Of a stretch of 64,000 nt of DNA, positions 12,601 to 24,157 are shown piece by piece. Both the position numbers and the translations under genes were made by a program. The stretch comes from Marsupella aquatica (lineage: Eukaryota > Marchantiophyta). The notes below the pieces were generated by a model. The model was given only the letters and a program-made list of their open reading frames with translations, was not told the DNA's origin and did not search any database. The stretch spans positions 9,424,001 to 9,488,000 of the forward strand of contig OZ316891.1 of the NCBI GenBank assembly GCA_973895155.1. Direction: 5' to 3'. Positions within the stretch are counted from its first letter, which is position 1; each line of letters opens with the position of its first letter.

Positions 12601-15600
12601 TTTCGTCAACAGAACCCATGCAGCTGAGGCCTATTTTGGAAAAATGACTATCAACATGAAATTGTTACTTACTTGTAGGAAGCCAGTGAGTTTGCGCACA
12701 TATCTTTTCAAAGCAGGCCGGCTACTAAAGTATCCAGTCCAGTACGCGCTTGCATCATTTGCATAGCTGGACCACGTATGCAAATAAGTATCAATAGATT
12801 CAAGCAGCTACACTACATGATGAAATGACGCAGCAGAATAAGGTCGCTTACACACAAACAAAGTCTGTGACCCACAAGAACGACCTAGATCCATTAACAA
12901 GTAATAAATGCTTGTGGAAAGTTGGTGCAGCTACGTAATTGTAAGAGGGTAACTTTGAACTTAAGAAAGACTGAACCTGAACACGAGAAGTTAGAATTAC
13001 TCACGGGAAAAAATCCCCTGTCTTTAAAGGCCATGTCTCATTCGCAGCATGTTTGGAATCAACATAAATGGATGGGGTAGAGTACAACGCATTCACACGA
13101 CCATCCTGTCAAAGCGATGGATTATTCAGCATGGGCTGACAATAGGTTTACAATTCACGACAGTAGGTTAATGATACTTCTTGCCCCTGTTTTGAAAGAA
13201 CTTTATCGCCCTCTCTACCAACGAAATGGGGACTCCAGAGGGTTCAGATACATAAGAACCAGCATAATTGTTCGTCCAAAACGGAGCTAGGAAAGGACCT
13301 GGCTGGCTCGCTTTCAACATGAGCAGCGGTCAGATATGCTAAACTTAGGGATGCTGGAACTAACATGTTCAATAAGCTCTAAAGACATCTACTAATGCTT
13401 AATAGAGGTAGAGAACAAGTAGCATACATTGTCTAAGGCACAGATACAGGAGAGCAGTCTGACTTATGTCTCCGCATACTCAACATGTAGACTTACCTTA
13501 TTGACATAGTGGATAAGCTTGTCCATCTGCTTGAACCACGTCATTGCATACTCATATGAGAAGTCTTCCCCCATGGTCCACATTATGTGGTTTGTTCGAA
13601 ATTGCTCACTCTGTACAGTCATTCATCGACTTGAGATGTCAACTCTAAAGAGGGAGAAATGACTATCCATCTTTAATTTATTGAAGGCCAGTACAGTAGT
13701 AAACTTCTCCAGAGTAGAATCACAATTTAACTTATGAAAACCTTTCTGACCAAAATTGTAACAAGGATCATCAGAGGCTAATTACTTGAATTTGAAAGCC
13801 TGCACTTTTCTCTGCTGTTTTTATCTTAGCGACTCCCTAAAATTGGTTTTTTACCAATGCACGTGTGGCCACACCAAATAACCTGTTGAAAGTTTTCAGA
13901 GGACTGTTGGAAAATATCCTGACGACCATTTTCTGATTTATTTCAGTATAAAGTGATTATAGAACGTCTGCAATTGTTCCGTACAAAACCCAACATGATG
14001 TGGTAACGCTCTTCAGACAAAGTTTCATAAGGACACAGCTAGGACAGTGTCCCAGAACATTAAAAAGAATAACTGCTCTATTTATAAGTGTTCAAGGTCG
14101 AAGATCTCGACATAACAAGATCAATAAGAACTGGAACCGATGGCTGAACAACTCCGTCCAATTTAATACTGCTCCCTCTGATTGACATCATCAGAATTTG
14201 TTTTTCACAGGAGGGCGTAAAGAAGATCATCATCTTCCAATCCAATTTCCACACTCTTGTCAGGTTGTGTATCTTTACGTCAGTGGCTGCTCCCTGTTCT
14301 TTGTGTTTTATTTAATTGGACTAATTAATATTGATTGTCACCATGAGACGGCTCACAGCGTTATGATTTCATGTCCAGAAGAATGTGGACGAGAGAAGCA
14401 TGAGACAAACCTGCGCTAAGGCTGTTTTCACAAAAACATCCACCCGTTCCTTGACATTATAGTCGTACAGTAGGGGATCGTCCTGCACCAATTATCAGCA
14501 ATCAGCCAATAGAACCCTGACAAAAGCTTGAAGGGTACTGTCAGGACTTTCTACGTCAAGACTTACCTGGATAACAGGACTTGTCCCGTGAATCTCATAA
14601 CTGAACTCGTCAGGAGGGGAATAGTGGTTATGAAGAAGCCCACCAAAGACCTGCAATACTCTGAAGTTAAGTAAACCCATGCAAGACTCGAAGAGAGCCA
14701 TATCACAAAATCGTGACCATGAGCGTCATTGTAATACCAAATTGCCCACGGCCGTGAGGCTAGTCTGTGTAGTTTAGCCCAGAACCTAAAATAAAACAAA
14801 AAAAAGGTCAAATGGAATCAAATCAATGTTGCGTTTACCAGGCAAAGGCGCTCCACCCTACTGAGGTGAAGGAGGATGTCAAGAAGCAGGGAAGACAACG
14901 TTGATAGATGTTACCTCTGCTGATGAACCAAGAGATTTTGAACCACGCCATATAAACTCCATTGAACGCTCTTTAAGGCGTTTTTCTTTATCTTGGTAGT
15001 CTGCCCTAGCAAAAAACACTCCATCAAATCCCACCTGGAGACGTGGTGCATCACTTCATTAGAAAAAACGAACTGAGCAAAACCACTCCGAGAAAACAGA
15101 GTGCACGCACAGCCATCTGTAGTTCGCAAACAGTTTGTGCCAAGACACGGAGATCTCATCAGTTTTTGTTGACAAACATGCCATCTGTTTGAATCCCAAA
15201 GAAATTTTAGCCGAGCCCGTTAACATACAATAAGTACCTAAATGGAATATGGGAGTAATTGAGCTTCCAAGGGAACCCACCTCTGCTGCAAGGAGATAAC
15301 CTTGAGTAGCAGAATGACCAAACGGATCTATCTGCCAGCCAATTCGAGGAACTTTGTTGAATTGCTTCTTAATGTAACGGTGACCCAGTGTTGTTTGATC
15401 AATTATATCAATGTAGTGTGTGCTCGCCTCGTCGTGCATGCACCAGCCACCGTTGCTGCCACACGAACCGAACAGAATACACGTCAAGAGAAAAATCGCA
15501 GCTCCCCTTTAAGGTCTCCGCAATTGTCACCTGCTAAACGAAAGTGCCCTTTCCAACAAGGGATGCAGTAACACACTGATTGAAGCTTTCAAAGTGCCTG

Positions 15601-17122
15601 TGTGTTACATGAACTCAAGTTGCCCAGATTCTACCAGTCCCTTCACCAGCTTCTTCTTGGACTTGCTCTGCACTCTCCACCATCGCTGGAAGAAAGCCTG
15701 TAGCAGTGATGTCATTAATCGTCGTCAGCTTTAATCTTTGATAGATTACTTTTGGTTGGATTGACAAGTTACAGGATTCACTAGTGAGGGGACCATAAAA
15801 AACCAGTTCACAACCATGAATTATGTGCGACAATTTCAACCATAGAGAGGCTACCATTTCCACGTACCTGCTCCACATATATGAACCTACGGTCCGGGTT
15901 TTGTTGAAGGGCCTCGACGACTGAATCGATAACATATTGTACAGCTGCTACCTGCCCAAAAAGAACGACCAACAGACTTCTTGACGTAGAAGTAGCTTAA
16001 TGTTTTTAATTCACCTTTTCTTAAAAACCCAATATCATATGTGGAATAGCAAACACTTCCTAAGTACAGTCATTTTTGAAAGATTTTCTTCTGAACAGAA
16101 TGAACAATCTTTGTAGAGAAGGAGTAAAATCGGAACTCTTGGACACTAGAGCAAATATTTAGCCGCGAAAAATTCTTCCAGTCTCTTAGCATTCTTTGTT
16201 CGTCATTGTTCTTTCTTTTACAAACGTGCTGCTTTGTAATAGCACGTGTGTAATTCAATTCAATTCAATCCTATCCAATTCAGTTCTCCTCATTTCTCGT
16301 CTGGGAATGATCTTACACATGAGCTCTAGCTTGCTCGACAGGATGCTACTCGTGTAAACGCATTTTCCAGGTTGAAGTTAGCCACGTAGGAGCTGAACCT
16401 CTATGTTGCAGACACATTGTTGAGATTTATGATTGGAATAGGCTGTTGTAGCCAGAAATAGAGCAGAATTAGGGACTGCATTGTCTTACACCAACTTAAT
16501 TACCATGAGGCTTCAAGTAGAAGCCGGGAGTGAGTGAATGAGCAAAGGATTGAAATATTAGAAAAAAGTCAGCAAGACGGAATTGAGCTCAAAGCTTTAT
16601 AATCAGCATTCAGAGTTATTCGGTGTCTTCTACATTGAATCAAGAAACGTTTTTACTTCTGGGGATTTAGCACCAAGACCTTGTTTCGGACAGAGAATTC
16701 GAATGCGTTAGGTGTCTTGACCTCCGAGAGAAGAATTGGGAAGTGTGATGGAATTGGGCATCAATAGAAAGCATTCCGGGACTCTGATTACGGGCGTCGC
16801 CCAAGTTTCTCCCACAATTGAGATTACAGAATCAGACGTATGAGAGCAATTAGCAAAAGACCTGAATGCTGTTGTTGGAGCCTACAAAATATTGATCCAC
16901 AGTCTTGAGCCATCCGACATCATCATGCGTGTGAGCTACGAGGTGCACGTTCAGCTTGTCTGCAACCGGGCCCCCTCCGGTGTTGTAACCCTTGGTTTCG
17001 TCGCCATCGTCGTCATCATGGCACAAATCATCCGGGGAGTGCTTGAATGCAGCACAATTGCAGGCCAAGAAAGCGGAAACAGAGATCACCAATAGACTCC
17101 TCCACCCTCCTGAACCTGCCAT
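6671..17122 (-). CDS. Lysosomal/vacuolar-type alpha-mannosidase (GH38), 29 exons
   Basis: The enzyme hydrolyses terminal alpha-mannose from N-glycans in the vacuole or apoplast. Exons on the minus strand: 17122-16862, 15951-15868, 15697-15609, 15455-15281, 15034-14915, 14650-14567, 14482-14411, 13610-13497, 13105-13005, 12766-12673, 12527-12360, 12182-12018, 11708-11643, 11421-11365, 11076-10851, 10698-10565, 10290-10216, 9756-9688, 9557-9486, 9297-9250, 9075-8956, 8628-8563, 8318-8206, 8098-8008, 7805-7692, 7585-7493, 7331-7284, 7165-7097, 6880-6671. Phases agree throughout and give 1065 residues, against about 1020 in Arabidopsis homologues. A signal peptide covers about residues 1-25. HTHDDVGW at 64-71 is the zinc-site motif, D188 in QIDPFGHS is the expected nucleophile, and HHDGVTGT follows near 428. 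The chain runs to the C-terminal beta domain, ending [16 protein letters not shown]. No break is seen. An Asp-rich stretch (residues 31-42) follows the signal peptide and looks variable. Confidence 0.96.
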
Positions 17123-17760
17123 GATGACCCAGCTCTCTGCCTTGGAACTCTGAACTCTGCTCTGTGTCTCGAAATCTATCGTCCTATTTGTGGGTACCTA
17201 TCTATCTCCCCAGCAGGCTAGCATCAACGGAGTGAAACACCATCTCCTTGTCCAATGGAAAATCTTCTCTATGGCTCACGAATGATCTCTACAAAGGAGC
17301 ATGTTGGACATCCAAACAACCAACAAGGAGAGAAGACGTCTCCACTGCTGTTGCTGCTTCGTCCACCTTTCAGTCTAGTACCTCGTAGAAGAGAAGCGAT
17401 TAGGGAGGCAAGGGGCTATGCACTGCAGTCATCTGCAGATTGGGAGAAGTGGAGAAGTGGAGAAGTTGCTGTTGAGACCCAGGTGGGACGAGTCCATGAT
17501 ATGCCAAGTCACAGGACTTATCTGGGAGCGTAAAGCATATTCTTTATCGGTCCCCACCACTGAGGCTGAAGGAATTTACATTGCACACTAAACACTTCGA
17601 AGGTGACGAAGCAGGCAGCCAAAGTTCCATGCACAGCCTCATACCGTGAGGGTCCACAGCTCCCTCCTCTTCCTGCCCCAAATTGTGTCCCACAACAATA
17701 GAGAGCTTTACTACATTATTCCCACTCTTCTTTGGTGAAATACATACTTGCCACTCTACT
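17123..17760. promoter_or_regulatory. Upstream region of the mannosidase gene
   Basis: This stretch lies directly 5' of the mannosidase ATG on the minus strand and must hold its promoter and leader. I see no clear TATA element that I would assign. A 92-codon plus-strand frame (17255-17533) has no family resemblance and is not supported as a gene. Confidence 0.35.
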
Positions 17761-17763
17761 CAG

Positions 17764-17915
17764 TTTAACTAGAGTGAGTGCCACTTTCCACTGGCATCCC
17801 CAACTTTAATCACGCCCCCAGAGTCATGATCTAGAGGCTCCAGTCTTTTTAAGTTTGACTAGAGTGAGTGCCATTTTCTATTGGCACCCCCAACTTCAGT
17901 CATGCCCCCAGAGTC
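17764..17915. repeat. Local tandem duplication, period 90 bases
   Basis: Two diverged copies of a block of about 62 bases start at 17764 and 17854, 90 bases apart. Each contains actagagtgagtgcca near its start and cgcccccagagtc or tgcccccagagtc at its end. The copies differ at several positions, so the duplication is not recent. No coding potential. Confidence 0.75.
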
Positions 17916-17999
17916 CACCCTAGACTGTAAGCCCAGAAGAGTAGCTTTCTATAGTGATTATATAGTTAGATGACTACTTTGCTCCCACCCCCTCCTGGT

Positions 18000-20580
18000 T
18001 GGCTGCCCCACTCCCCAATCCCCCTGGTCCAGGGTGTTGAACTTAGGTTGAGGATGGTGACAATGGTCCAATAATGAACTGGCAAGATGTTGAATATTGG
18101 ATCATTTCAAACTAACTACTGTAGAGCTTACTTTGCTTAACCAGTTATGTAAAAGGGTGGAAACATAGTAATTAAACTGAAATAAACGGCAAGATATATA
18201 ATTTGACAGAAAGAGTGTTGATGTAGTAAATCTCACTACGCCAACATCATTGACTCAGTCGTATGAATACCATTAGTAATGAGTAAATGACATCAGGCAT
18301 TCTTTTTGTTTGGACAAATCCTTATCAGACACCAGATCAAGTGCCCGGCAATGCCAAATTGCAGCCATCCCAAACAACTCTGCATTGCTGTTTGTCAAAT
18401 AATGAGTGTTTCCAAAGTAGAACCACCACTGTCCTCCAGGTTTGGGGAGGACAAAATAGAGCAATATTTTACTGTTTTGAGCACATTTTTGGTTTATTTT
18501 AGTAACCACTATCCGTCAGGTTTTGCTTCAGGGACAGTGGAGCTTTAAGAACAGGCTACTGCTTGGGCCTTAAACAAAAGTCAAAAGGATAAGGAAATGA
18601 CCCATCTTTGGAGTGTTTGTGTCATGAAACTAGAAGACTGAGGACTTGATTTCTTATAAACTAATTCAACTGTTCCAAGAATTAAAGAAATGCTTGCAAG
18701 AATTTTGAATAAAGAACCCTGATGAACGTAACTACATATAGTCAGCAGCCAGTTTACATCAAAAAGAAAAAGTGACCACCTGCTATTGGAAGGGCGGTTC
18801 ACTTTTGAGAAGAAAGCCCCAAGGTACTTCTGGACGCCCCAATTAACTGTACCTTTTCGGTTTTTTTTGTTTTTGCAGACTTGTGCATCTGGTGCTTGGC
18901 AGACTTGTGTGCTTATTTGGACAACTTTTGGATCTTGGTTTAATCTCAAATCTTCTCAGCGTTTTCTCTGACATCCAATCTATTAGCTCACAATGTTTGA
19001 GTTTTTTTATGAGACATTTACTTAATTTCTAATGAGCACAAAAATGATTAGATATATGAACCAACTGCCAATGGATGCTTTACTTTTGTGAAGGGCGCAC
19101 TGAGTAGTTTGGGCACAGGTGGAAAATTCTTACTTTTCAGAAAGACTCTTCAAGTTTGCAAAGGACACTGGGGTAGTGTAGGCATGAGCAATAAACCACT
19201 GATTTTGTGAAGGACAACTTGAGTAGTTTGGCATGAGAAACTACTTACCACTAGGTAAACTATATCAGATTTGGAAATCTATCTGGGGTTCAGAGCAAAC
19301 CCCTTGGTCCATCCTGGCTTTCTTTTCAAGGACTAGCCTGACTACCCGTTCTTTGAACATGAATAGCGGGGAGTACAATGAAAATTTCACCAAAATATAT
19401 TTCTTATTCACATTATTTGAGGTTAATGAAATGATAAAAAAACCATCATATACGTCATCATTTTAATAATCATACATAACATATTATACTCTTTTCTATG
19501 CACATCCCTCTTTCTATGCACATATGCTGTGGTGGGAGGGCCATAGAGCTCATTTTTTAATATAAATATAAATCACGACAAAAAGCATGCATAACTTTCA
19601 TTTGACATACATCATAATCATGAGTTTTCCCATCCACGTGATGAGCCATGGAGTTACGGTCTAGAGACTTCACTCTAGAAGCCTAGGCCCCAACTCTAGC
19701 TTGTAGTTGACGCTTTATAAGTAAGATTTCTCTTAAATAGTTGAGCACTGAAAGATAACTCTCTTGTTAATTGGTAACCATCCTTGATGAAATGGTCCAT
19801 GTCAAGCTTAGCTCTATTTCAGCTATACCTACATATTACATATATCTCATATACCCATACCAGCCAAGTGAATTATACAACCAGCACTTGATACCTCCAA
19901 AGTGAGTGCACCGCACCCAGGACCTCACCTTTCCATCCAGAGAAATAGTTTGAATTGTTAGATTTATTAATTTTGAGGTTGAGCCTAAAAAAGACAAATT
20001 GGCACATCCCTAAACTTTCAACCCCAACGTCAACAACACCTTGGACTATACTGTACTTCTTTCCCTTGCAACACTTCTTTCCCTCAATGACTTCCTTGCC
20101 TAGAAGATGCACCCTGCATCAATGACACATAAGATGCCTCAACAATTTCCTTGTCTCACTTGTATTTCTTTGTCTCACCTCTACATTGCTCCTGTAATGC
20201 AAGACGTGCTTAACTTATGTGGAGAATGTGCTAAAATTATGTGGAGAAAAATCTGGTTGGATTAAAAACAATTAGGATTAGCTAGTCTAAGTAATCGGGT
20301 GACCAAGCACATAGTGAAACCAATGTAATTGTATATCTTTTCTTACCATGAATAGTAAGCAATGTCTGGTTTTAAACTCATTTTTATGGCAGTCAGAGGG
20401 TCCCCACACAGGAATGGCCAGGGAATTTGCCTAAAACATTAGTGACTTTTGGCTTCATTAACTGACTTGGTGGTCATTGCAATGTTTGCCTGGAATATTA
20501 GTAAACATATGGATTCATATGCTTTGCGGTGGCACCCTGTCTCCCAGTTCGGCGTTTTTGCCTTTAGGCACTGTGATATA
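18000..20580. other. Gene-free repeat-like DNA
   Basis: No gene is supported here. Between about 19083 and 19250 three degenerate copies of a unit of roughly 60 bases share the theme of gaagg, ac(t)tgagtagttt and ggca. From about 19240 to 19770 lies one copy of a dispersed repeat whose partner is near 40980-41340 (listed separately). The remainder is AT-rich without recognisable structure. Confidence 0.5.
19240..19770. repeat. Diverged copy A of an unnamed dispersed repeat
   Basis: Two landmarks recur in the same order here and near 41.1 kb. The first is gactagcctgactaccc (about 19332), matching cactagcctgaatacccatt at about 41045. The second is ggtctagagacttcactcta (about 19659), matching actagagccttcactctag at about 41223. 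Spacing between landmarks is about 325 bases here and about 180 in the other copy, so one has gained or lost sequence. No coding frame or terminal repeats were recognised, so the class is unknown. Confidence 0.5.
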
Positions 20581-20600
20581 TACATTCCATGATTGTAACC

Positions 20601-20860
20601 TGTAACATCCCTCGTTTGTGGATTGCTTTCGATTGCAATCTCTGCTGTTTAAAATTGCAATGCCTGCTGCACCAAATGTCAAGCTGGATGGATGTAACAT
20701 CCCTCTTTTGGTGAATTGCTTTCGATTGCAATCTCTGCTGTTTACGATTCCAATGCCTGCCGCACCAAATGTCAAGCTGGATGGATGTAACATCCCTCCT
20801 TTGTGGATTGCTTTCGATTTGCAACCCCTGTTGTTTACGATTGCAATGCCTGCTGCACAT
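20601..20860. repeat. Three tandem copies of a 92-93 base unit
   Basis: Units begin with tgtaacatccctc at 20601, 20693 and 20786, giving periods of 92 and 93. Each unit contains attgctttcgatt, a ctgttta stretch and aatgcctgc; the first two end with caccaaatgtcaagctgga. The third is truncated near 20858. Open frames exist on both strands because stop codons happen to be rare in the unit, but the period is not a fixed multiple of three, so a shared protein frame is not maintained. Confidence 0.85.
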
Positions 20861-20960
20861 GAATGGACGAATTGCAACTGTGAGACGTTGGTCCGCCGAC
20901 CACACGAACAAAATGCCCTGAGGAACATAAGTAGCCATTTCAATCTTCCCATCTCACTTA

Positions 20961-21222
20961 CCAGAATGTTTTGCTAGCCGTCATCTTGTTCAATTCTTAG
21001 GGCTCTCATCAAGCACGTACACAAAAGGAAGCAGAGGACAAGCAAGAGAAATCTACTAACTCCATTCACTCTGGTCAATTAAAACTCCTTTCATTTCTCA
21101 GCTGCCAGAATCTTTTGCTGAACATCTTCTTGTTCATTTCTAGATTCTCCCATGAAGAGCCCAAAAGAATGCAGAGGACAAGCAAACACAGCCTTGACTC
21201 CATTGAAATTGGTCCATTTGGG
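20961..21222. repeat. Direct duplication of a block of about 120 bases, spacing 144
   Basis: Copy one starts with ccagaatgttttgct at 20961 and copy two with ccagaatcttttgct at 21105. Both continue through tcttgttcaa/tcttgttcat, then gcagaggacaagcaa, and end in a ctccatt...ggtc segment. The copies are clearly diverged. They adjoin the 92-93 base triplication and lie downstream of the membrane-protein gene. Confidence 0.75.
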
Positions 21223-21881
21223 CACCACGTAATTATGGCGTTCGAGCAATCGGTGGAGACAGAGGAAACGTAGAAACAGTCCATTTGCTCCATTTCAAAT
21301 CATTCCATCTAGTTACTGCATTGGCTCTTCATGGCAAATAGGGATGACAGACTACAATTGACGTGCCTTCCCACAGTGAAATCAGTGCTAGAAGGATTCA
21401 TATTTCATCGTCAAAGCCGGGAGCCTACATCCGAATTGCTGCACAGTTCTAGCTTGAAGGAATAAAAGACTCTCATCGTCCACCCTAATTGAAAGCGCAA
21501 ACCATGAGCTGTATTGTGGTCATTAAAAAATTGTCTTCTTCTTTATAGTACATGCATAGTACAATGATGGGTACCCAGAACTGTTTGCCCTTTGCTAGCA
21601 ACGTCCTTTGAGCTACTGACTCCAGTACGAACAAAACCAACAATCAATACTCGCTCACCTCATCGTTCTTTTTCCGCTCCAGCTCGACCTGTTTAGACTG
21701 GGTCCACTCAACTTATAAAGTTATCTCAAGACTGAGGAGATTTACTCCATCGAAGCTGGATAAATTTCTCTCTGGTAGAATCCATCCAGGTTACTTCATA
21801 TGTGGATTTCCACTGCAAATCGGTGAGAATCTCCGGGCCCGCAATTTCTGTATCGCAAAATCTGAAAACGATCTCGCAGCC

Positions 21882-22568
21882 TTATTCGACATGTGTATCC
21901 CGAAGTGCATTCACCCCCGTGTAGTGAGTTCGCAGAGTCCAGGGAACATAAACGGGAAGCAGAAAGCACCATAGATTGAAGTGCCAGATCAAAACATTGC
22001 TCACGACGACAGACCGCCCGAAAAGGCCCCACGCAGTAGAAGCCAACGACAGCCCGCTGCTCACATCTCTGCTGAATACGGCAACCGCCCATGTAGACAA
22101 ACTGATAAGCCTGTGAGCGTTGTACAGGGCGGGTATCAACCCTTTAATCGGATGGGCGAGGGTGTCCAGCGAGGCCGTGAGGTTCTCAGTGAGTACCTGG
22201 GCGCACAAGAGGAACAGATGCGGAGCAGACTCTCTCACCGTCGTCTGATCACCTCCCACAAAGGCAATGAAGATTTGCAGCAGCGGTAAAAGCAGACCGA
22301 TGACTGCAGCTAACAGCATATACTTTGGCAGAAAACGCGCCCATGGAAACCTCCAACCACCCACAGGCATTGGTCCCACCGTTGGATACGCCACTCTGGA
22401 CATTGTGTACACGAACACTGAAGCGAAAATTGCAAAGAAAACGTCCATCCATGGTACCGACTTGATTGCCAGCAAGTAGACCATGACCGAAGTGTTGAAA
22501 ACGGTCAGGAAGTTCCATTTGTGATTTGTGGCGTTGATCCCGCCGGGCTTGCTGCTTTCGTTCGACAT
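21882..22568 (-). CDS. Multi-pass membrane protein, plant DUF7733-like, single exon
   Basis: The 228-residue frame starts at ATG 22568; an upstream in-frame extension to 22640 lacks an ATG and is not used. About four to five hydrophobic segments are visible: residues about 24-36 and 40-58, about 79-100, a weaker one near 150-162, and about 185-207. Three stretches recall a plant-only membrane family of unknown function (I believe DUF7733): APHLFLLCAQVLTENL, HPIKGLIPALYNAHRLISL, and NLWCFLLPVYVPWTLRTHY near the C-terminus. Substrate and location are unknown; an endomembrane site is a guess. A 5' non-coding exon joined at the acceptor-like ggcag near 22650 is possible. The gene stands alone in repeat-rich DNA. 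Confidence 0.7.
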   Translation of the reverse strand: MSNESSKPGGINATNHKWNFLTVFNTSVMVYLLAIKSVPWMDVFFAIFASVFVYTMSRVAYPTVGPMPVGGWRFPWARFLPKYMLLAAVIGLLLPLLQIFIAFVGGDQTTVRESAPHLFLLCAQVLTENLTASLDTLAHPIKGLIPALYNAHRLISLSTWAVAVFSRDVSSGLSLASTAWGLFGRSVVVSNVLIWHFNLWCFLLPVYVPWTLRTHYTGVNALRDTHVE

Positions 22569-23834
22569 GATGGTGCTTTCGTGCTCAATGTCCTGCTTCT
22601 GGACTGTGGTTGACAGCGTGAGCGTTCCCTGGAGACTCACTGGTGCACTGCCGGGGGGGACACAATTACATCACAATGACACGAGAGGACGACGAGCTTA
22701 AATCCTTAAATCCAGCTGAAAACTTTGCATTCAAATCTCCTCACAACCGATTCGAGAATCGAAACTTCGCCAGAAGAGTAAAAAGGAAGACCAGCTCGAA
22801 TTTCTCATGAATCCTACACTAGTTCTATTCCACACCTAGACTCCATGGCACTGTAGTCCGATTACTTGATTCCCATCGGACTTCCCGACTGCAGTACTCT
22901 TTCTTCTCGATGACTCGATGTGAGCAATTTACTGTTGCTGATTGAATCGTGGGATCTGTGTGGCTCAGTGCCTCAGTGCATACAGTGTCCAGAATGAGAA
23001 TTTGCTTTCCCCTCTTTCATTATTAAGATACCTTCAAATTGGTTGGTAGGAAAGGATGCTGAGAACTTGAGAAGCCAGTTATTCTTGCTGTCCCGTTGAC
23101 CAATGCTGTTCTGTGAGGACAGGAGAGCTCCCAGTGAATCTATTCACGAGTGTCGCAGCTTCCGAGAACCCATGCATGCATTCTTCAGGCTGCACGCACA
23201 AGGTTGTTACCATGGAATCATGATAGCTATATATGTATACGACTATTCATCCCCATTTCCAGCCACATAATCGTGAGGGCCTATCCAAATGGGTATCTTC
23301 TTCATGAGAAGGTCTTTCCAGGATTTGGCACATACTGCAGTGAAGGACAGAAAGACATTGATTCAAACGCAATCGGGCCAAAGAAAGAAGGCGACAGACT
23401 TTACTACTTTAGGAACTTGGACAACAGGGCACGTCGATCGACCACCGTGTGATAAGGTCGAGGTGAAATTCCTTCGCCATCATGAGAGTTGGTGGGACTG
23501 CCAGTCCAAAATTCAAGATGAAAGCGAAAGCGTCAAAGCGTTCCACTGTCACACAACATAAGAATCACGACTCACGAGAAACTGCTGTTTGCCTCGAAAC
23601 TCAGGCATTGAAACAGCCCCGTTAACTATTATCCAACTCTTCATGGGGTTGTGTAAAAGTTGGCCAACTGATAAAGTTTCAAAACTCGAATCTCACTTTC
23701 TCTGGTCTATGCTTGTTGGGAGCACTAATTCAGGGTGGCTTAACAAAGCAGTTTCAACATTTTTCTGGTCTTTGAGATGTGATCAGGGCCATCCATTTGG
23801 GATTGGGAGATACAGCTCCTCTTCACTTTAGAAG
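22569..23834. other. Upstream region of the membrane-protein gene; no gene seen
   Basis: This holds the presumed promoter of the minus-strand gene at 21882-22568. Frames at 23150-23561 and 23589-23831 show no conserved features and are not called. No repeat was recognised before the SINE target site at 23835. Confidence 0.4.
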
Positions 23835-23843
23835 AAGTTGGGG

Positions 23844-24150
23844 GCTTTGGTCAGCTTGCTAGGGGGATTAGCCTAGAACCCAGATGTCCCAGGTTCAATC
23901 CCCCCTCCACATGGGAGGGTTGTGGAGGGTACATGTGTGTGTAATTGTGGGGTGTAGTGGTGGGAGTCCTAGTTTCTCCTCAGCTCTTGGCTGGTCTGTT
24001 TTAGGGCTCTGGTTCAACCTCTCTCTCCCTGTAGGATCACAGGTGATGAGCCCCTTGTGGGCTACCCTAAAGAGGTGCATGCTGAGGAGTTGGCAGTCTA
24101 TCCTCTGTTGGATGGGTCAGCTTTTGGTTTCAAGGCAAAAAAGAAAAAAA
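23844..24150 (+). mobile_element. tRNA-like SINE with A-rich tail and target-site duplication
   Basis: The element is about 307 bases. Near its left end, tagcctagaacc (about 23869) resembles an RNA polymerase III A box. Then ggttcaatccc (about 23892) fits a B box, GGTTCRANYCC. The right end is an A-rich tail, gcaaaaaagaaaaaaa (24135-24150). The 9-base sequence aagttgggg flanks it on both sides (23835-23843 and 24149-24157, overlapping the last two A of the tail), as expected for a target-site duplication made by LINE machinery. The A-to-B spacing is somewhat short for a SINE, and the internal body matches nothing I recognise. No protein is encoded. A degenerate insertion of another type is the alternative. 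Confidence 0.72.
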
Positions 24151-24157
24151 GTTGGGG

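Noticed and set aside
20515-20977. Overlapping open frames of 119-145 codons on both strands with repeated peptides
   Set aside because: They are produced by the 92-93 base tandem unit, which happens to lack stops in several frames; the period does not preserve one frame.
22569-22640. Extension of the membrane protein to an upstream in-frame start at 22640
   Set aside because: The codon there is GTG, not ATG, and the added residues show no conservation that I recognise.
23869-23902. Functional tRNA gene
   Set aside because: Only A- and B-box-like words are present; no acceptor stem, anticodon arm or cloverleaf can be formed, so it fits a SINE head instead.
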